Part shown: piece after piece, positions 7,891-15,193 of the stretch
How positions within the stretch are numbered: the stretch's first letter is position 1
Layout: each line of letters begins with the position of its first letter
From: Marinospirillum sp.
GTDB taxonomy: Bacteria > Pseudomonadota > Gammaproteobacteria > Pseudomonadales > Halomonadaceae
Assembly: GCF_014859565.1 (NCBI RefSeq)
Contig: NZ_JACUUA010000032.1
Span: 1-26,202, forward strand
Length of the DNA stretch: 26,202 nt
Reading direction: 5' to 3'
Translations under genes and position numbers: made by a program
Notes under the pieces: model-generated
Told to the model about the DNA's origin: nothing
The model's database searches: none
Seen by the model: only the letters and a program-made list of their open reading frames with translations

Positions 7891-8996
7891 GCCAGTCCCC
7901 GAGTTCAGCCCTGAATCAGCCTATCCACGGCCCACATGCCCACAGCCATTCCCGCATGCCAATGATGATGCTGCAGGTGTTGATTGCGCTGACACCCGCC
8001 ACCCTTTACGGCTTCTGGTTGTACGGCTGGATTGCATTTAACCTTTGGGTGATCTGTGTGGTTTCTGCAGTGTTCTGGGAAGCCCTGTTTCTCAAGTTCT
8101 TCGGCAAAAAGGTTAAAAGCCATCTGTACGATGGTTCTGCTTTGGTCACAGGTTGGTTGTTGGCCTTGTGTCTACCACCGGGAGCACCCTGGTGGCTGGC
8201 TGTTGTAGGTACTTTTCTTGCCATCGCCATGATCAAACAACTTTTTGGTGGGCTGGGTCAGAATGTCTTTAATCCGGCCATGGCTGCCAGAGTGATGCTG
8301 CTGATTGCCTTCCCGTTTGAAATGACCCAGTGGATTTCACCGGAAGTGTTGCAACTCCAGTATCCGGATTTTTCCAGCGGACTGGCTCATACCCTGGCGA
8401 TTAACCATCTACCGGACAGTTACAGCGGAGCCACCCTGCTGGATGGTTTAAAAAATCAGCTATCCATGGGTATAACCGTTGAACCGGCTCTGAACAGTCT
8501 GAACTACTCACCATTAACCAGTTTCAGTGGACTTCATGCCGGTAGTGCCGGTGAAAGTACCGCCCTATTATTACTGGCCGGTGGTGTGTTTTTGTTGTGG
8601 CGTGGTGTTATCACCTGGCAAGCGCCCATAGGTTTATTACTGGGACTAGGTGTTCCTGCACTAATTATGAATCTGCTGCAACCGGACACTTATCCCGGTC
8701 TGCCTTTTCATTTGTTGACCGGTGGTGCCATGCTGGCCGCCTGGTTTATTGTCACCGACCCAGTGACCGGACCAACCACAGCAAGCGGACGACTGGTGTT
8801 TGGGCTGGGTTGTGGGTTACTGGCTTGGTTAATCCGCACTTACGGGAATTACCCGGAAGGAATTGCATTTGCTGTGATGCTGATGAACAGCGCCACTCCC
8901 CTACTGGATCGTTATTTCCGGCCCCGCATTTATGGCCGTAATGCTGCTGGTGCACCTCTGCAGCCCGGTGCCGAAAAATCAGGAGAAAAGTCATGA
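7887..8996 (+). CDS. rnfD: RnfD, flavin-carrying membrane subunit of Rnf
   Basis: RnfD is a polytopic membrane subunit with covalently bound FMN. The 369-residue protein has about nine to ten hydrophobic segments and the flavinylation motif SGAT at 180-183, with Thr183 the expected attachment residue, followed by LLDGLKN. The N-terminus holds a histidine-rich stretch (HGPHAHSHSRM), a longer version of the SPH/SPY-TH stretch common in this family. ATGA overlaps couple its translation to rnfC and rnfG. Confidence 0.94.
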   Translation: MSQSPSSALNQPIHGPHAHSHSRMPMMMLQVLIALTPATLYGFWLYGWIAFNLWVICVVSAVFWEALFLKFFGKKVKSHLYDGSALVTGWLLALCLPPGAPWWLAVVGTFLAIAMIKQLFGGLGQNVFNPAMAARVMLLIAFPFEMTQWISPEVLQLQYPDFSSGLAHTLAINHLPDSYSGATLLDGLKNQLSMGITVEPALNSLNYSPLTSFSGLHAGSAGESTALLLLAGGVFLLWRGVITWQAPIGLLLGLGVPALIMNLLQPDTYPGLPFHLLTGGAMLAAWFIVTDPVTGPTTASGRLVFGLGCGLLAWLIRTYGNYPEGIAFAVMLMNSATPLLDRYFRPRIYGRNAAGAPLQPGAEKSGEKS

Positions 8997-9655
8997 GCCT
9001 GAGCAAAATCAACCTTGCCAATATCCGTGACCGTCTTGACTATCAATCTGCCCTGCTGGCCATTGTAGTGCTGGTGACTTGTAGTGCACTGGCCATAGCT
9101 TATCAACTGACGCGTGAGCCCATTCGACTGGCACTGGAGCAGGATATGCGCCAGAGTTTTTCCCGCGTGTTACCTGCCGAGTTGCACGATAACGACCTAC
9201 TGAGCAGCCAGGGACAAATCACGACTCCCTGGGGTGAGCTGACTTATTACCAGGCCACCTTGGAAGGACAGGTCACTGCGGTAATTTTTCCTCTTACTGC
9301 GCAGGGTTACGCCGGACGCATCGAAATGTTGATGGCTGTGCGAGCCAATGGCGAAATTTCTGGTGTCCGAGTTCTGGTGCATCAGGAAACACCAGGACTG
9401 GGTGACAAGATCGAAGAAGCAAGAGATCCATGGATCACCTATTTCAGCGGAAAATCACTGAGTAATCCTATGCCAGCAGGCTGGGGTGTCAAAAAAGATG
9501 GTGGTGATTTTGACCAGTTCACCGGTGCCACCATCACTCCCCGAGTCATTGTGGCCGCCATAAAACGTGGGCTGGAATTTTATCAAACCAGTCAGGATCA
9601 GCTGTTATACCCGCTGCGTAGTTACCAGATAGAAGAAGGAGGTCAACATGACTGA
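8993..9655 (+). CDS. rnfG: RnfG, periplasm-facing flavoprotein subunit of Rnf
   Basis: RnfG is a single-span membrane protein with an FMN attached to a threonine. The 220-residue sequence has one N-terminal membrane segment (about 20-38) and a soluble domain with HQETPGLGDKIEE (130-142). The FMN motif TGAT at 177-180 is followed by ITPRVIVAAIKRGL, as expected. The start overlaps the end of rnfD by 4 bp, and its end overlaps rnfE by 8 bp. Length matches the family. Confidence 0.94.
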   Translation: MSLSKINLANIRDRLDYQSALLAIVVLVTCSALAIAYQLTREPIRLALEQDMRQSFSRVLPAELHDNDLLSSQGQITTPWGELTYYQATLEGQVTAVIFPLTAQGYAGRIEMLMAVRANGEISGVRVLVHQETPGLGDKIEEARDPWITYFSGKSLSNPMPAGWGVKKDGGDFDQFTGATITPRVIVAAIKRGLEFYQTSQDQLLYPLRSYQIEEGGQHD

Positions 9656-10319
9656 TTACAGCCGCATGGCAAAAGATGGTCTGTGGAGCAATAACATGGT
9701 GTTTGCCCAGATGCTGGCACTCTGCCCTGTTATGGCTGTGACAGGCACTGCAACCAATGGTCTTGGCATGGGTCTGGCAACCTTGTTTGTGCTGGTTGGT
9801 GCCAACCTGATTATTTCGATGATCCGTCACACCATCAGTCAGGCCATCCGAATACCGGTTTATATCGTGATTATTGCCACCCTGGTCACCCTCACAGACA
9901 TGCTGATTAATGCTTTTGCTTATGAGTTATACAAGGTGTTGGGATTGTTTATTGCATTAATTGTAGTGAACTGCGCCATTCTGGGACGAGCTGAAGCTTT
10001 TGCCTCCAAAAACACCGTGTGGAACTCACTGGTTGATTCAATTTTGATGGGGATCGGTCTGACCTGGGCGCTGGTTGCCATAGGTGGGTTCAGGGAAATC
10101 ATCGGCAGCGGCACCTTGTTTGCCAACGCTGACCTGCTGCTGGGTGATGCCTTTGCTTTTCTGGAGGTGACCATCATCCCGGATTACAAAGGTTTTCTGA
10201 TCATGATTTTACCGCCGGGTGGTTTTATTGCAGTCGGTTTCCTGCTGGCACTCAAACGCTGGATTGATAAAAAAGTTGAGTCTTTAGAACCTGCACCTGT
10301 TGCTTCCTGCAGCAAGTGA
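9648..10319 (+). CDS. rnfE: RnfE, membrane subunit of Rnf
   Basis: RnfE is a paralogue of RnfA in the membrane core of Rnf. The 223-residue protein is hydrophobic (about six segments). It carries the pair NNMVFAQMLALCPVMAVTG near the start and IVVNCAILGRAEAFASKN in the middle, the same cysteine positions as in RnfA. The ATG follows a strong AAGGAGG with 5-base spacing and overlaps the last 8 bp of rnfG. It ends with a short charged tail. Confidence 0.94.
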   Translation: MTDYSRMAKDGLWSNNMVFAQMLALCPVMAVTGTATNGLGMGLATLFVLVGANLIISMIRHTISQAIRIPVYIVIIATLVTLTDMLINAFAYELYKVLGLFIALIVVNCAILGRAEAFASKNTVWNSLVDSILMGIGLTWALVAIGGFREIIGSGTLFANADLLLGDAFAFLEVTIIPDYKGFLIMILPPGGFIAVGFLLALKRWIDKKVESLEPAPVASCSK

Positions 10320-10345
10320 TAAACCACTGAACAGGAGTCAGGCTT

Positions 10346-10633
10346 ATGCAAGTCAGTATTGCTTACAGTAGCAGCAGTGGCGAACAAAGCTGGATCAACC
10401 TTGAGGTCGAGCAAACCACCACAGCATTCCAGGCCATTGAAGCTTCCGGTTTTTTACTACGCTTCCCAGAGATAGATCTGAGTACCCAGAAGATCGGTAT
10501 TTACGGCAAACTGGTCAAAGCTGATCAGCTTTTGCAGGAGTATGACCGAGTTGAAATCTACCGCCCCATCATTGCTGATCCAAAGCTGGTACCACGGCGT
10601 AAAACTGCAGATGAAAGTGAGGATGACCAATGA
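10346..10633 (+). CDS. rnfH: RnfH, small ubiquitin-fold accessory protein
   Basis: A 95-residue acidic protein of the RnfH (UPF0125) family, predicted to have a beta-grasp fold. It opens with VSIAYSSSSGEQSWINLEVE and has the family signature KIGIYGKLVKADQLLQEYDRVEIYRPI. The role of RnfH is not firmly known, but in Azotobacter-type clusters it is the last gene of the nif-linked rnf operon, as here. GGAG precedes the ATG, and the gap to rnfE is 26 bp. I see no clear intrinsic terminator directly after it. Confidence 0.9.
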   Translation: MQVSIAYSSSSGEQSWINLEVEQTTTAFQAIEASGFLLRFPEIDLSTQKIGIYGKLVKADQLLQEYDRVEIYRPIIADPKLVPRRKTADESEDDQ

Positions 10634-10706
10634 AGTGTAGTTCATTAATGCCTGTGTTCGTTGCCGCGCAGATGGGTAGCTGGATTTGCACGAGACTATC
10701 CATTGC

Positions 10707-10811
10707 CTAACGGTGTCTTTCATACACCGTCACTCGGTGACCCCGCTTCAACAGCGCGTAAGCCGTGGTAATACCAGTGATGCCACCCCCAATGACTGCA
10801 ATGTTTTTCAT
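10707..10811 (-). pseudogene. Truncated start of an FAD-dependent amino-acid oxidoreductase (DadA-like)
   Basis: This reading frame has 34 codons, with a ribosome site (AGGTGG) before its ATG. It encodes a perfect dinucleotide-binding N-terminus: KNIAVIGGGITGITTAYALL, then KRGHRVTVYERHR, then a stop. This is how D-amino-acid dehydrogenase-type flavoproteins of about 420 residues begin. The next roughly 70 bases on the same strand (down to about 10634) still look faintly like the expected continuation (AMxS...QL), broken by small deletions. The rest of the gene is absent because rnfH starts there. It is best read as a relic left at a rearrangement point. Its low length rules out function as an oxidase. 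Confidence 0.7.
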
Positions 10812-10945
10812 CAACCACCTCAATATGCTGTTTTTACCAGTATAGCGATGAAACACGGGTGAAAGATTCCAAAAAGCATAGCTAACAAAGTAAATATTTT
10901 TATTTTTACCACAAATATAGATTTTACAACCACAGAAAAATAAAA

Positions 10946-10986
10946 AATCCGGTTTTCTTTACTCTATAAGTAGAAAAAACCAGATT
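10946..10986. terminator. Bidirectional intrinsic terminator between rnf and nif operons
   Basis: An imperfect inverted repeat pairs AATCCGGTTTTCT with AGAAAAAACCAGATT around a short TATAA-containing loop. A/T-rich tracts on both flanks give a U-run in either direction. It sits about 20 bp beyond the last gene of the minus-strand nif operon, and would also stop transcripts coming from rnfH. A second small hairpin, CCTGT-AGAA-ACAGG (10993-11006), touches the minus-strand stop codon. Confidence 0.65.
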
Positions 10987-11006
10987 AATACACCTGTAGA
11001 AACAGG

Positions 11007-11978
11007 CTAGAGGGTATACGGCTGATGCAGCCAGTTTCTGATCCAGCCCTGCAGGACATCCGAGATATAACGATAATCGGCCAGCCAGTCATCCTGCAGG
11101 CGTGCTGCGAGTTCGCGTGGCACCAGGTTTCCCGCCACCAGACTAAAATACCAAGCACCATTATAACCGGCCGCTTTGTCGTAACTGCGCAACTGGGCCG
11201 CCAATGCCATGGGTTCAACCGTTAAATCCCAGGGCAGAGTTTTCAGGTGCTTGCCCTTGATGGCATATGGCTGCAAACGCAGCTGTGCCACACCATAACG
11301 GCTGAGTGATTCATGCTGTTGAAAAAACCAGTGCTGATGAAAATCGGTGGATTGACCGGGGCCTTCGCTCCACTCGGCAAAAAACCGTTCCAGCAATGGT
11401 GCATTGATTGCACTGGTCACTAGCTCTCTGAGATTGACCAGTTTTCCCAGTTGATAACGGGGTGATCCCAAGGGTTGAGCATCAATTAAAGCGGGTCGCA
11501 TGGGTTCCAGCAGATCGGCCAGATCTTCCGGCAGATCGGCTAGGTCATCAATCAAACGCCGATCCATCACCTCCTGCAGCTCTTCCACTTCCAGTTGCCA
11601 ACAGGCTTCTGGTGCTTTGCCGTAGCTGGCACTGAAAAAGTGAGTGGAACCATTAAAACGAGTGACCAGTGGCTGTATGGTTTCCAAGTCAACCAGCAAT
11701 TGCTCGAAGTCGTCCACTTTGTTCAAAGCATGCTGCAGCCAGCTTTCCAAGTCCTGACCCAACATCAAGCCTTGAGAAGTGTACACACCACCCGGGCGAT
11801 ACCAGTCAGATCGGGTCAGGCGGTGTTTGAATTCTACCTCTGGCCAGACTTGTTGTAACAACTCCAGCAAACGGCTGTGATGAGGGCGCGGCTGAACTTC
11901 AGCAATTTGCATGGCCAGCTGCTGGATATCCGGCTGCGACTGAAGCACCGGCGCTCCATGTTGGGTTATCAACGGCAT
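11007..11978 (-). CDS. Unrecognised nif-operon protein (323 aa), last gene of the nifH operon
   Basis: I do not recognise a domain. The 323-residue protein looks soluble: no signal peptide, no membrane segment, acidic and rich in Gln, Leu and Trp. The middle (about 135-175) is a Glu/Asp/Leu-rich helical stretch around the repeated LADLPEDLADLLEP. The C-terminal third has many aromatic residues (DWLADYRYISDVLQGWIRNW). There are very few cysteines, so it is unlikely to hold an iron-sulfur cluster by itself. The ATG at 11978 has GGAG with 6-base spacing and starts 12 bp after the preceding small gene, so it belongs to the nifHDKT-ferredoxin-nifY transcript. From memory, Azotobacter and Pseudomonas stutzeri also have two hypothetical genes after nifY, so this may be a conserved accessory factor. 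Confidence 0.85.
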   Translation of the reverse strand: MPLITQHGAPVLQSQPDIQQLAMQIAEVQPRPHHSRLLELLQQVWPEVEFKHRLTRSDWYRPGGVYTSQGLMLGQDLESWLQHALNKVDDFEQLLVDLETIQPLVTRFNGSTHFFSASYGKAPEACWQLEVEELQEVMDRRLIDDLADLPEDLADLLEPMRPALIDAQPLGSPRYQLGKLVNLRELVTSAINAPLLERFFAEWSEGPGQSTDFHQHWFFQQHESLSRYGVAQLRLQPYAIKGKHLKTLPWDLTVEPMALAAQLRSYDKAAGYNGAWYFSLVAGNLVPRELAARLQDDWLADYRYISDVLQGWIRNWLHQPYTL

Positions 11979-11990
11979 GGCATTCTCCGC

Positions 11991-12257
11991 CTAGTCTTCG
12001 TCATGCAGCGCCAGCACAGCACCACAGGCTTTATCAGGATCGTTGGTGAGGCTAGCACAGGCATTGGATGCATCAACCAGATACAGATCAAAACCCTGTC
12101 CCTGGTAAACCGGTTTTGCCAGTCCGGAAATGTCATTTTCCGAGCAGATGGTGAGTTTGCCTTGATCAAACAGCGCATCAAGACGTTCATCCCGTTCGGC
12201 AACTGGGGTTTGTTCAATCAAGGTTGCCAGTTGGGTCACTGCTTCAGCGCTGATCAT
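11991..12257 (-). CDS. Small unrecognised nif-operon protein (88 aa)
   Basis: An 88-residue acidic protein with no recognised motif. It has a helical N-terminal third (AEAVTQLATLIEQTP), a central segment LTICSENDISGLAKPVYQ, and an end NDPDKACGAVLALHDED. Three cysteines are spread out and do not form a ferredoxin pattern. The ATG overlaps the nifY stop codon by 4 bp (ATGA), which is strong evidence that it is a real, translationally coupled gene. Small uncharacterised proteins occupy this position in related nif clusters. I infer a role with NifY in nitrogenase maturation, from context only. Confidence 0.8.
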   Translation of the reverse strand: MISAEAVTQLATLIEQTPVAERDERLDALFDQGKLTICSENDISGLAKPVYQGQGFDLYLVDASNACASLTNDPDKACGAVLALHDED

Positions 12258-12961
12258 TCAACGTTCTCCCCACTGAAGCGCTGACTGACTGAGCTTTCTG
12301 CTCCTAATACCCGCGCCAGCCAGGGTGGTGGGTTATCCAGATTCTGCTGGAGTTTTGCCAGTGCGGTATGAGCTTCTTCCGGGGTGGGAAATTTGATGGG
12401 GTGTACACCGGCCCGCACGACCTTGGCTGCGGCAGGACCACCAATGGATTGTACATAAAGCAGCTGGCAATCCTTGATCAGATCCGCACGGGCTTCATTT
12501 CGATCCGCTGCTTCTGCTGTTGCTGCGATATCCCGGATGGCAGCCAGATAGGCGCCCTCTTTACTGACTCTGTAAATCAGAAATCTTAAGCAGGAACCGA
12601 AGTGTCCATCCAGCAGCTGAGCATTGTTGGAGGCAATAGCAACCTGCAGGCTGGGTTTGCCTTGCATGGCAACAGGTTCAGCTTCGATATCCGGCAGGGG
12701 TTGCAAACTATCCTGCTCACCCCAGAGGTAACACAAAGCACTTTTAACCAGTGCCTTGTTGTAGTTTTCCGGCAGGTCGCCATCATCACCACTGAGAATT
12801 TTGTTCATGTCCTCAACACTGAGGGACTGGAGTTTTTCTTCGGTAATGGGCAGGCCAACGTAAGAACCTACGGCAACCACAAAAATGGCCGGGTCGTCTT
12901 CAGACAGAGCCCTGGCTGCATTGGCCAGGCGTCTGGCGGCACCTTTGCTGATACTGGTCAT
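12254..12961 (-). CDS. nifY: NifY/NafY-type nitrogenase cofactor or apo-protein carrier
   Basis: NifY and NafY bind FeMo-cofactor and/or immature dinitrogenase during assembly. The 235-residue protein has an alpha-helical N-terminal domain (about 1-100) like that of NafY. A NifX-like core follows (about 105-215) with VAIASNNAQLLDGHFGSCLRFLIYRV, holding the HFG motif also seen in the NifB tail. The start at 12961 is chosen over an ATG 30 bases upstream because AGGAG lies 9 bases before it and the upstream ATG has no ribosome site. It follows the small ferredoxin gene by 131 bp and overlaps the 88-residue gene by 4 bp. NafY versus NifY cannot be told apart by eye. Confidence 0.88.
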   Translation of the reverse strand: MTSISKGAARRLANAARALSEDDPAIFVVAVGSYVGLPITEEKLQSLSVEDMNKILSGDDGDLPENYNKALVKSALCYLWGEQDSLQPLPDIEAEPVAMQGKPSLQVAIASNNAQLLDGHFGSCLRFLIYRVSKEGAYLAAIRDIAATAEAADRNEARADLIKDCQLLYVQSIGGPAAAKVVRAGVHPIKFPTPEEAHTALAKLQQNLDNPPPWLARVLGAESSVSQRFSGENVE

Positions 12962-13062
12962 GGGGTCTATCTCCTGTATGGCTGGATGCATTCGGCAGGT
13001 GGCTGGGGTGGTTACTGCTTCACATCAACGACCTGACGGATACACACAATCACTGCTAGATG

Positions 13063-13080
13063 CTGGCCGTCCCTGGCCAG
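13063..13080 (-). other. Hairpin between the ferredoxin gene and nifY
   Basis: CTGGCC (13063-13068) pairs with GGCCAG (13075-13080) around a 6-base loop, and an overlapping perfect palindrome CCCTGGCCAGGG spans 13071-13082. It lies about 12 bp after the ferredoxin stop codon and has no U-tract. It is more likely an mRNA-processing or 3'-stabilising hairpin that sets the amount of nifY downstream than a terminator. Confidence 0.5.
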
Positions 13081-13092
13081 GGGTGTTGTGCT

Positions 13093-13284
13093 TTAAGCTG
13101 CCTGAGAAATGCAATCTACCGGGCAAACTGCCACACAGCGTGGCTCACCTTCATCAACACATTCATCACAGGTACTGGCCTTAATGCTGACCACCCCTTT
13201 TTTCATGGAGATGGAGACGGTGGGACACTCCGGCTCACAGTCACCACAGGCGGTGCAGACATCGGGATCAATTTTCATTGCCAT
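13093..13284 (-). CDS. 2[4Fe-4S] ferredoxin inside the nifHDK operon
   Basis: A 63-residue bacterial dicluster ferredoxin. Motif one is C10-x2-C13-x2-C16-x3-C20-P; motif two is C39-x2-C42-x7-C50-x3-C54-P. It is a likely one-electron donor to the Fe protein (NifH) or to assembly factors, located in the cytoplasm. The ATG at 13284 has GGAGG 9 bases upstream; the ATG two codons later is too far from it. It lies between nifT and nifY in the same direction, with short gaps (40 bp from nifT). It differs clearly from the ferredoxin after nifB, so it is a second, separate electron carrier. Confidence 0.92.
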   Translation of the reverse strand: MAMKIDPDVCTACGDCEPECPTVSISMKKGVVSIKASTCDECVDEGEPRCVAVCPVDCISQAA

Positions 13285-13324
13285 GATCTAAACCCTCCAA
13301 ACGAGTCATAAAGGCTTCAGGCCA

Positions 13325-13537
13325 TCAATCCATCCTGCGGGCACGCAAGGATTTTGGGAGTGAGGGCTGTTCAATGAGGTCGATGTAGTAGCTCTGGCCG
13401 CTGGCCAGTTTTAGCTCTCCGCCCCATTTGCCGGGTTCAGTGAATTCCAGCGACAGCACCTTTTCTTCCAGATCCTTTTTGGGCATGTAGAAGGTTAACC
13501 CTCCATCCAGTGCCTGACTGATGATGATATTGGCCAT
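13325..13537 (-). CDS. nifT: NifT/FixU family protein
   Basis: A 70-residue protein with the NifT pattern: a beta-rich start ANIIISQALDGGLTFYMPKKDLEEKV, then KWGGELKLASGQSYYIDL and a basic tail. NifT nearly always follows nifK, and its role is not settled; loss has mild or no effect in tested diazotrophs. AGGAGG lies 6 bases before the ATG. The gap to nifK is 29 bp. Confidence 0.93.
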   Translation of the reverse strand: MANIIISQALDGGLTFYMPKKDLEEKVLSLEFTEPGKWGGELKLASGQSYYIDLIEQPSLPKSLRARRMD

Positions 13538-13566
13538 GAAAGCCTCCTGTTGAGTTCACCAGTGGA

Positions 13567-15138
13567 TTAACGAACCAGATCGTAGTTGTAGTCGGTCTGA
13601 CCCATCAGGCGGGTGTCATCATCCAGACGCTCCAGTACAGAGTTCACCAGAGTTGTCAGGATTTGCATGGCACCTTCATAACCCAGGGTGGTGGAGCGAT
13701 GCAGGTGGTGGCGGTCGAAGATCGGGAAGCCGATACGGATCAGTGGCACCTCGAACTCTTTGCCCTTGTGCAGGGTGTCACGCTGGATGAACTTGCCGTA
13801 GGAGTTACCGATCATGAAATCGGGCTTCTCGGTGAACATCAGCGAACGGAAATGCCACAGGTCATGACGGGAGAACAATTGAGTTTCGTTGTTCACCGGC
13901 GCTGAATCTGCCAGCATTTTTTTCATGCGTTTTTCCCAGCGCTTACCACCGGTCTGACACAGTACATGAGTCGGTTCAGCACCCAGCTCCAACAGGAAGC
14001 GAGTCAGACCCAGAGTGAAGTCAGGATCACCATACAGGGCAAACTTCTTGCCGTGCAGCCAGGTGTGGGAGTCAGTCATCATGTCAACCAGACGTCCACG
14101 CTCCTTGGCCAGACTGTCAGGAATGGCTTTGCCAGTCAGACGGGAGACCTCCATCAGGAAAGCATCGGTGTATTCCAGACCCATCGGGATATCCAGCTTG
14201 GGCAGGTCATGCTTCCAGGTGTTGGTCACCGTTTTTTTGGTTTTTTCCAGATGCAAAGGCTGCAGCAGGATGGTGGTGATGGCGTTGGGTGCATCCTTCA
14301 TTTCTGCGATGGAAGTACCACCTTCATACATACGGTATTCACCGTCTGCAGGAGTATCCAGCACTTCTGAAGGATCAGACAGCAGGGTGTAGTCCACTTC
14401 CATTTCGTCCATCATGCGACGGATGACACGGAAGTTACCCAGGTAGGTTTCAAAACCAGGCACCAGGTTGATCTTGCCATTGCTGCCAACCACCTTGCCT
14501 TCCATGTGGTTCAGCGTGAAGTAACGACAGATACCTTCGAACATGTTATCCCAGCCAGTGACATGAGAACCCACAAAAGAGGGGGTATGTGCAAAGGGAG
14601 TTGGATAGTCTTCTGCCACAGCACCCGCTTTTTTGGCGTTGCCGATGAAGGCATTGAGGTCATCACCAATAACCTCGGCCATGCAGGTGGTGGACACCGC
14701 AATCATCTCGGGCTTGTAGAGCGCCTTGGCGTTCTCCAGACCGTCGATCATGTTTTTCTGACCACCGAATACCGCCGCATCTTCTGTCATGGAGTCGGAT
14801 ACACAGGCTACCGGCTCTTTAAAATGACGGTTGAAGTAGGTGCGGAAGTAAGCCACACAGCCCTGGGAGCCGTGTACATAAGGCAGGGTTTTTTCGAAAC
14901 CCAGCGCACACAGAACAGCACCCAGCGGTTGGCAAGCCTTGGCAGGGTTAACTGTCAGTGCTTCACGCTCAAAGTTCAGGTTTTTATACTCTTCACTGGT
15001 GGTCCAGAGAAAGGTTTCCATGACCTTCTCATCGGCATGACCGGCTTCATAGTCGGCCTTTTTACGCGCCAGCACATCGATGTATTCATCTTCACGGAAC
15101 AAAGGATAACTTTGTTTGATATCGTCTACGTTTTGCAT
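13567..15138 (-). CDS. nifK: NifK, molybdenum nitrogenase MoFe protein beta chain
   Basis: NifK is the beta chain of the alpha2-beta2 dinitrogenase and shares the P-cluster with NifD. P-cluster ligands are C69, C94 and C152, with S187 at the position of the redox-switch serine; each is one lower than Azotobacter numbering, as expected. The ATG at 15138 is preferred because AGGAG lies 6 bases before it. An ATG at 15144 directly abuts the ribosome site and is too close. The chosen start gives 523 residues, which is the Azotobacter length as I recall it. It follows nifD by 55 bp, and a GC-rich hairpin sits in that gap. Confidence 0.98.
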   Translation of the reverse strand: MQNVDDIKQSYPLFREDEYIDVLARKKADYEAGHADEKVMETFLWTTSEEYKNLNFEREALTVNPAKACQPLGAVLCALGFEKTLPYVHGSQGCVAYFRTYFNRHFKEPVACVSDSMTEDAAVFGGQKNMIDGLENAKALYKPEMIAVSTTCMAEVIGDDLNAFIGNAKKAGAVAEDYPTPFAHTPSFVGSHVTGWDNMFEGICRYFTLNHMEGKVVGSNGKINLVPGFETYLGNFRVIRRMMDEMEVDYTLLSDPSEVLDTPADGEYRMYEGGTSIAEMKDAPNAITTILLQPLHLEKTKKTVTNTWKHDLPKLDIPMGLEYTDAFLMEVSRLTGKAIPDSLAKERGRLVDMMTDSHTWLHGKKFALYGDPDFTLGLTRFLLELGAEPTHVLCQTGGKRWEKRMKKMLADSAPVNNETQLFSRHDLWHFRSLMFTEKPDFMIGNSYGKFIQRDTLHKGKEFEVPLIRIGFPIFDRHHLHRSTTLGYEGAMQILTTLVNSVLERLDDDTRLMGQTDYNYDLVR

Positions 15139-15150
15139 GACCATCTCCTG

Positions 15151-15178
15151 GCCCGGCCGCTCATCTGCGGACGCGGGC
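15151..15178 (-). other. GC-rich hairpin in the nifD-nifK gap
   Basis: Arms GCCCG (15151-15155) and CGGGC (15174-15178) enclose a second pairing CCGC (15157-15160) with GCGG (15167-15170) around a TCATCT loop. There is no following U-run. It lies just before the nifK ribosome site, so it may protect nifHD mRNA ends or tune nifK translation. Confidence 0.55.
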
Positions 15179-15193
15179 GTGAGTGATTAAAAA

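Larger units (their letters stand above)
10634..11006. other. Gap between the convergent rnf and nifHDK operons
   Basis: This 373-bp stretch separates the end of rnfH from the end of the nif minus-strand operon. It contains the broken oxidoreductase start (10707-10811), then an AT-rich stretch (about 10815-10945) with no reading frame or RNA gene that I can support. The bidirectional terminator and a short hairpin follow, next to the stop codon at 11007. Confidence 0.8.

Noticed and set aside
7887..8996. Histidine-rich RnfD N-terminus as a metal-binding innovation
   Set aside because: Related RnfD/RsxD proteins have short histidine-containing starts at the same place, so this is only a modest extension.
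10711..10729. Hairpin CGGTGT-N7-ACACCG as terminator of rnf
   Set aside because: It has no T-run, lies 77 bp after rnfH inside the broken oxidoreductase start and is probably a coincidence of that coding sequence.
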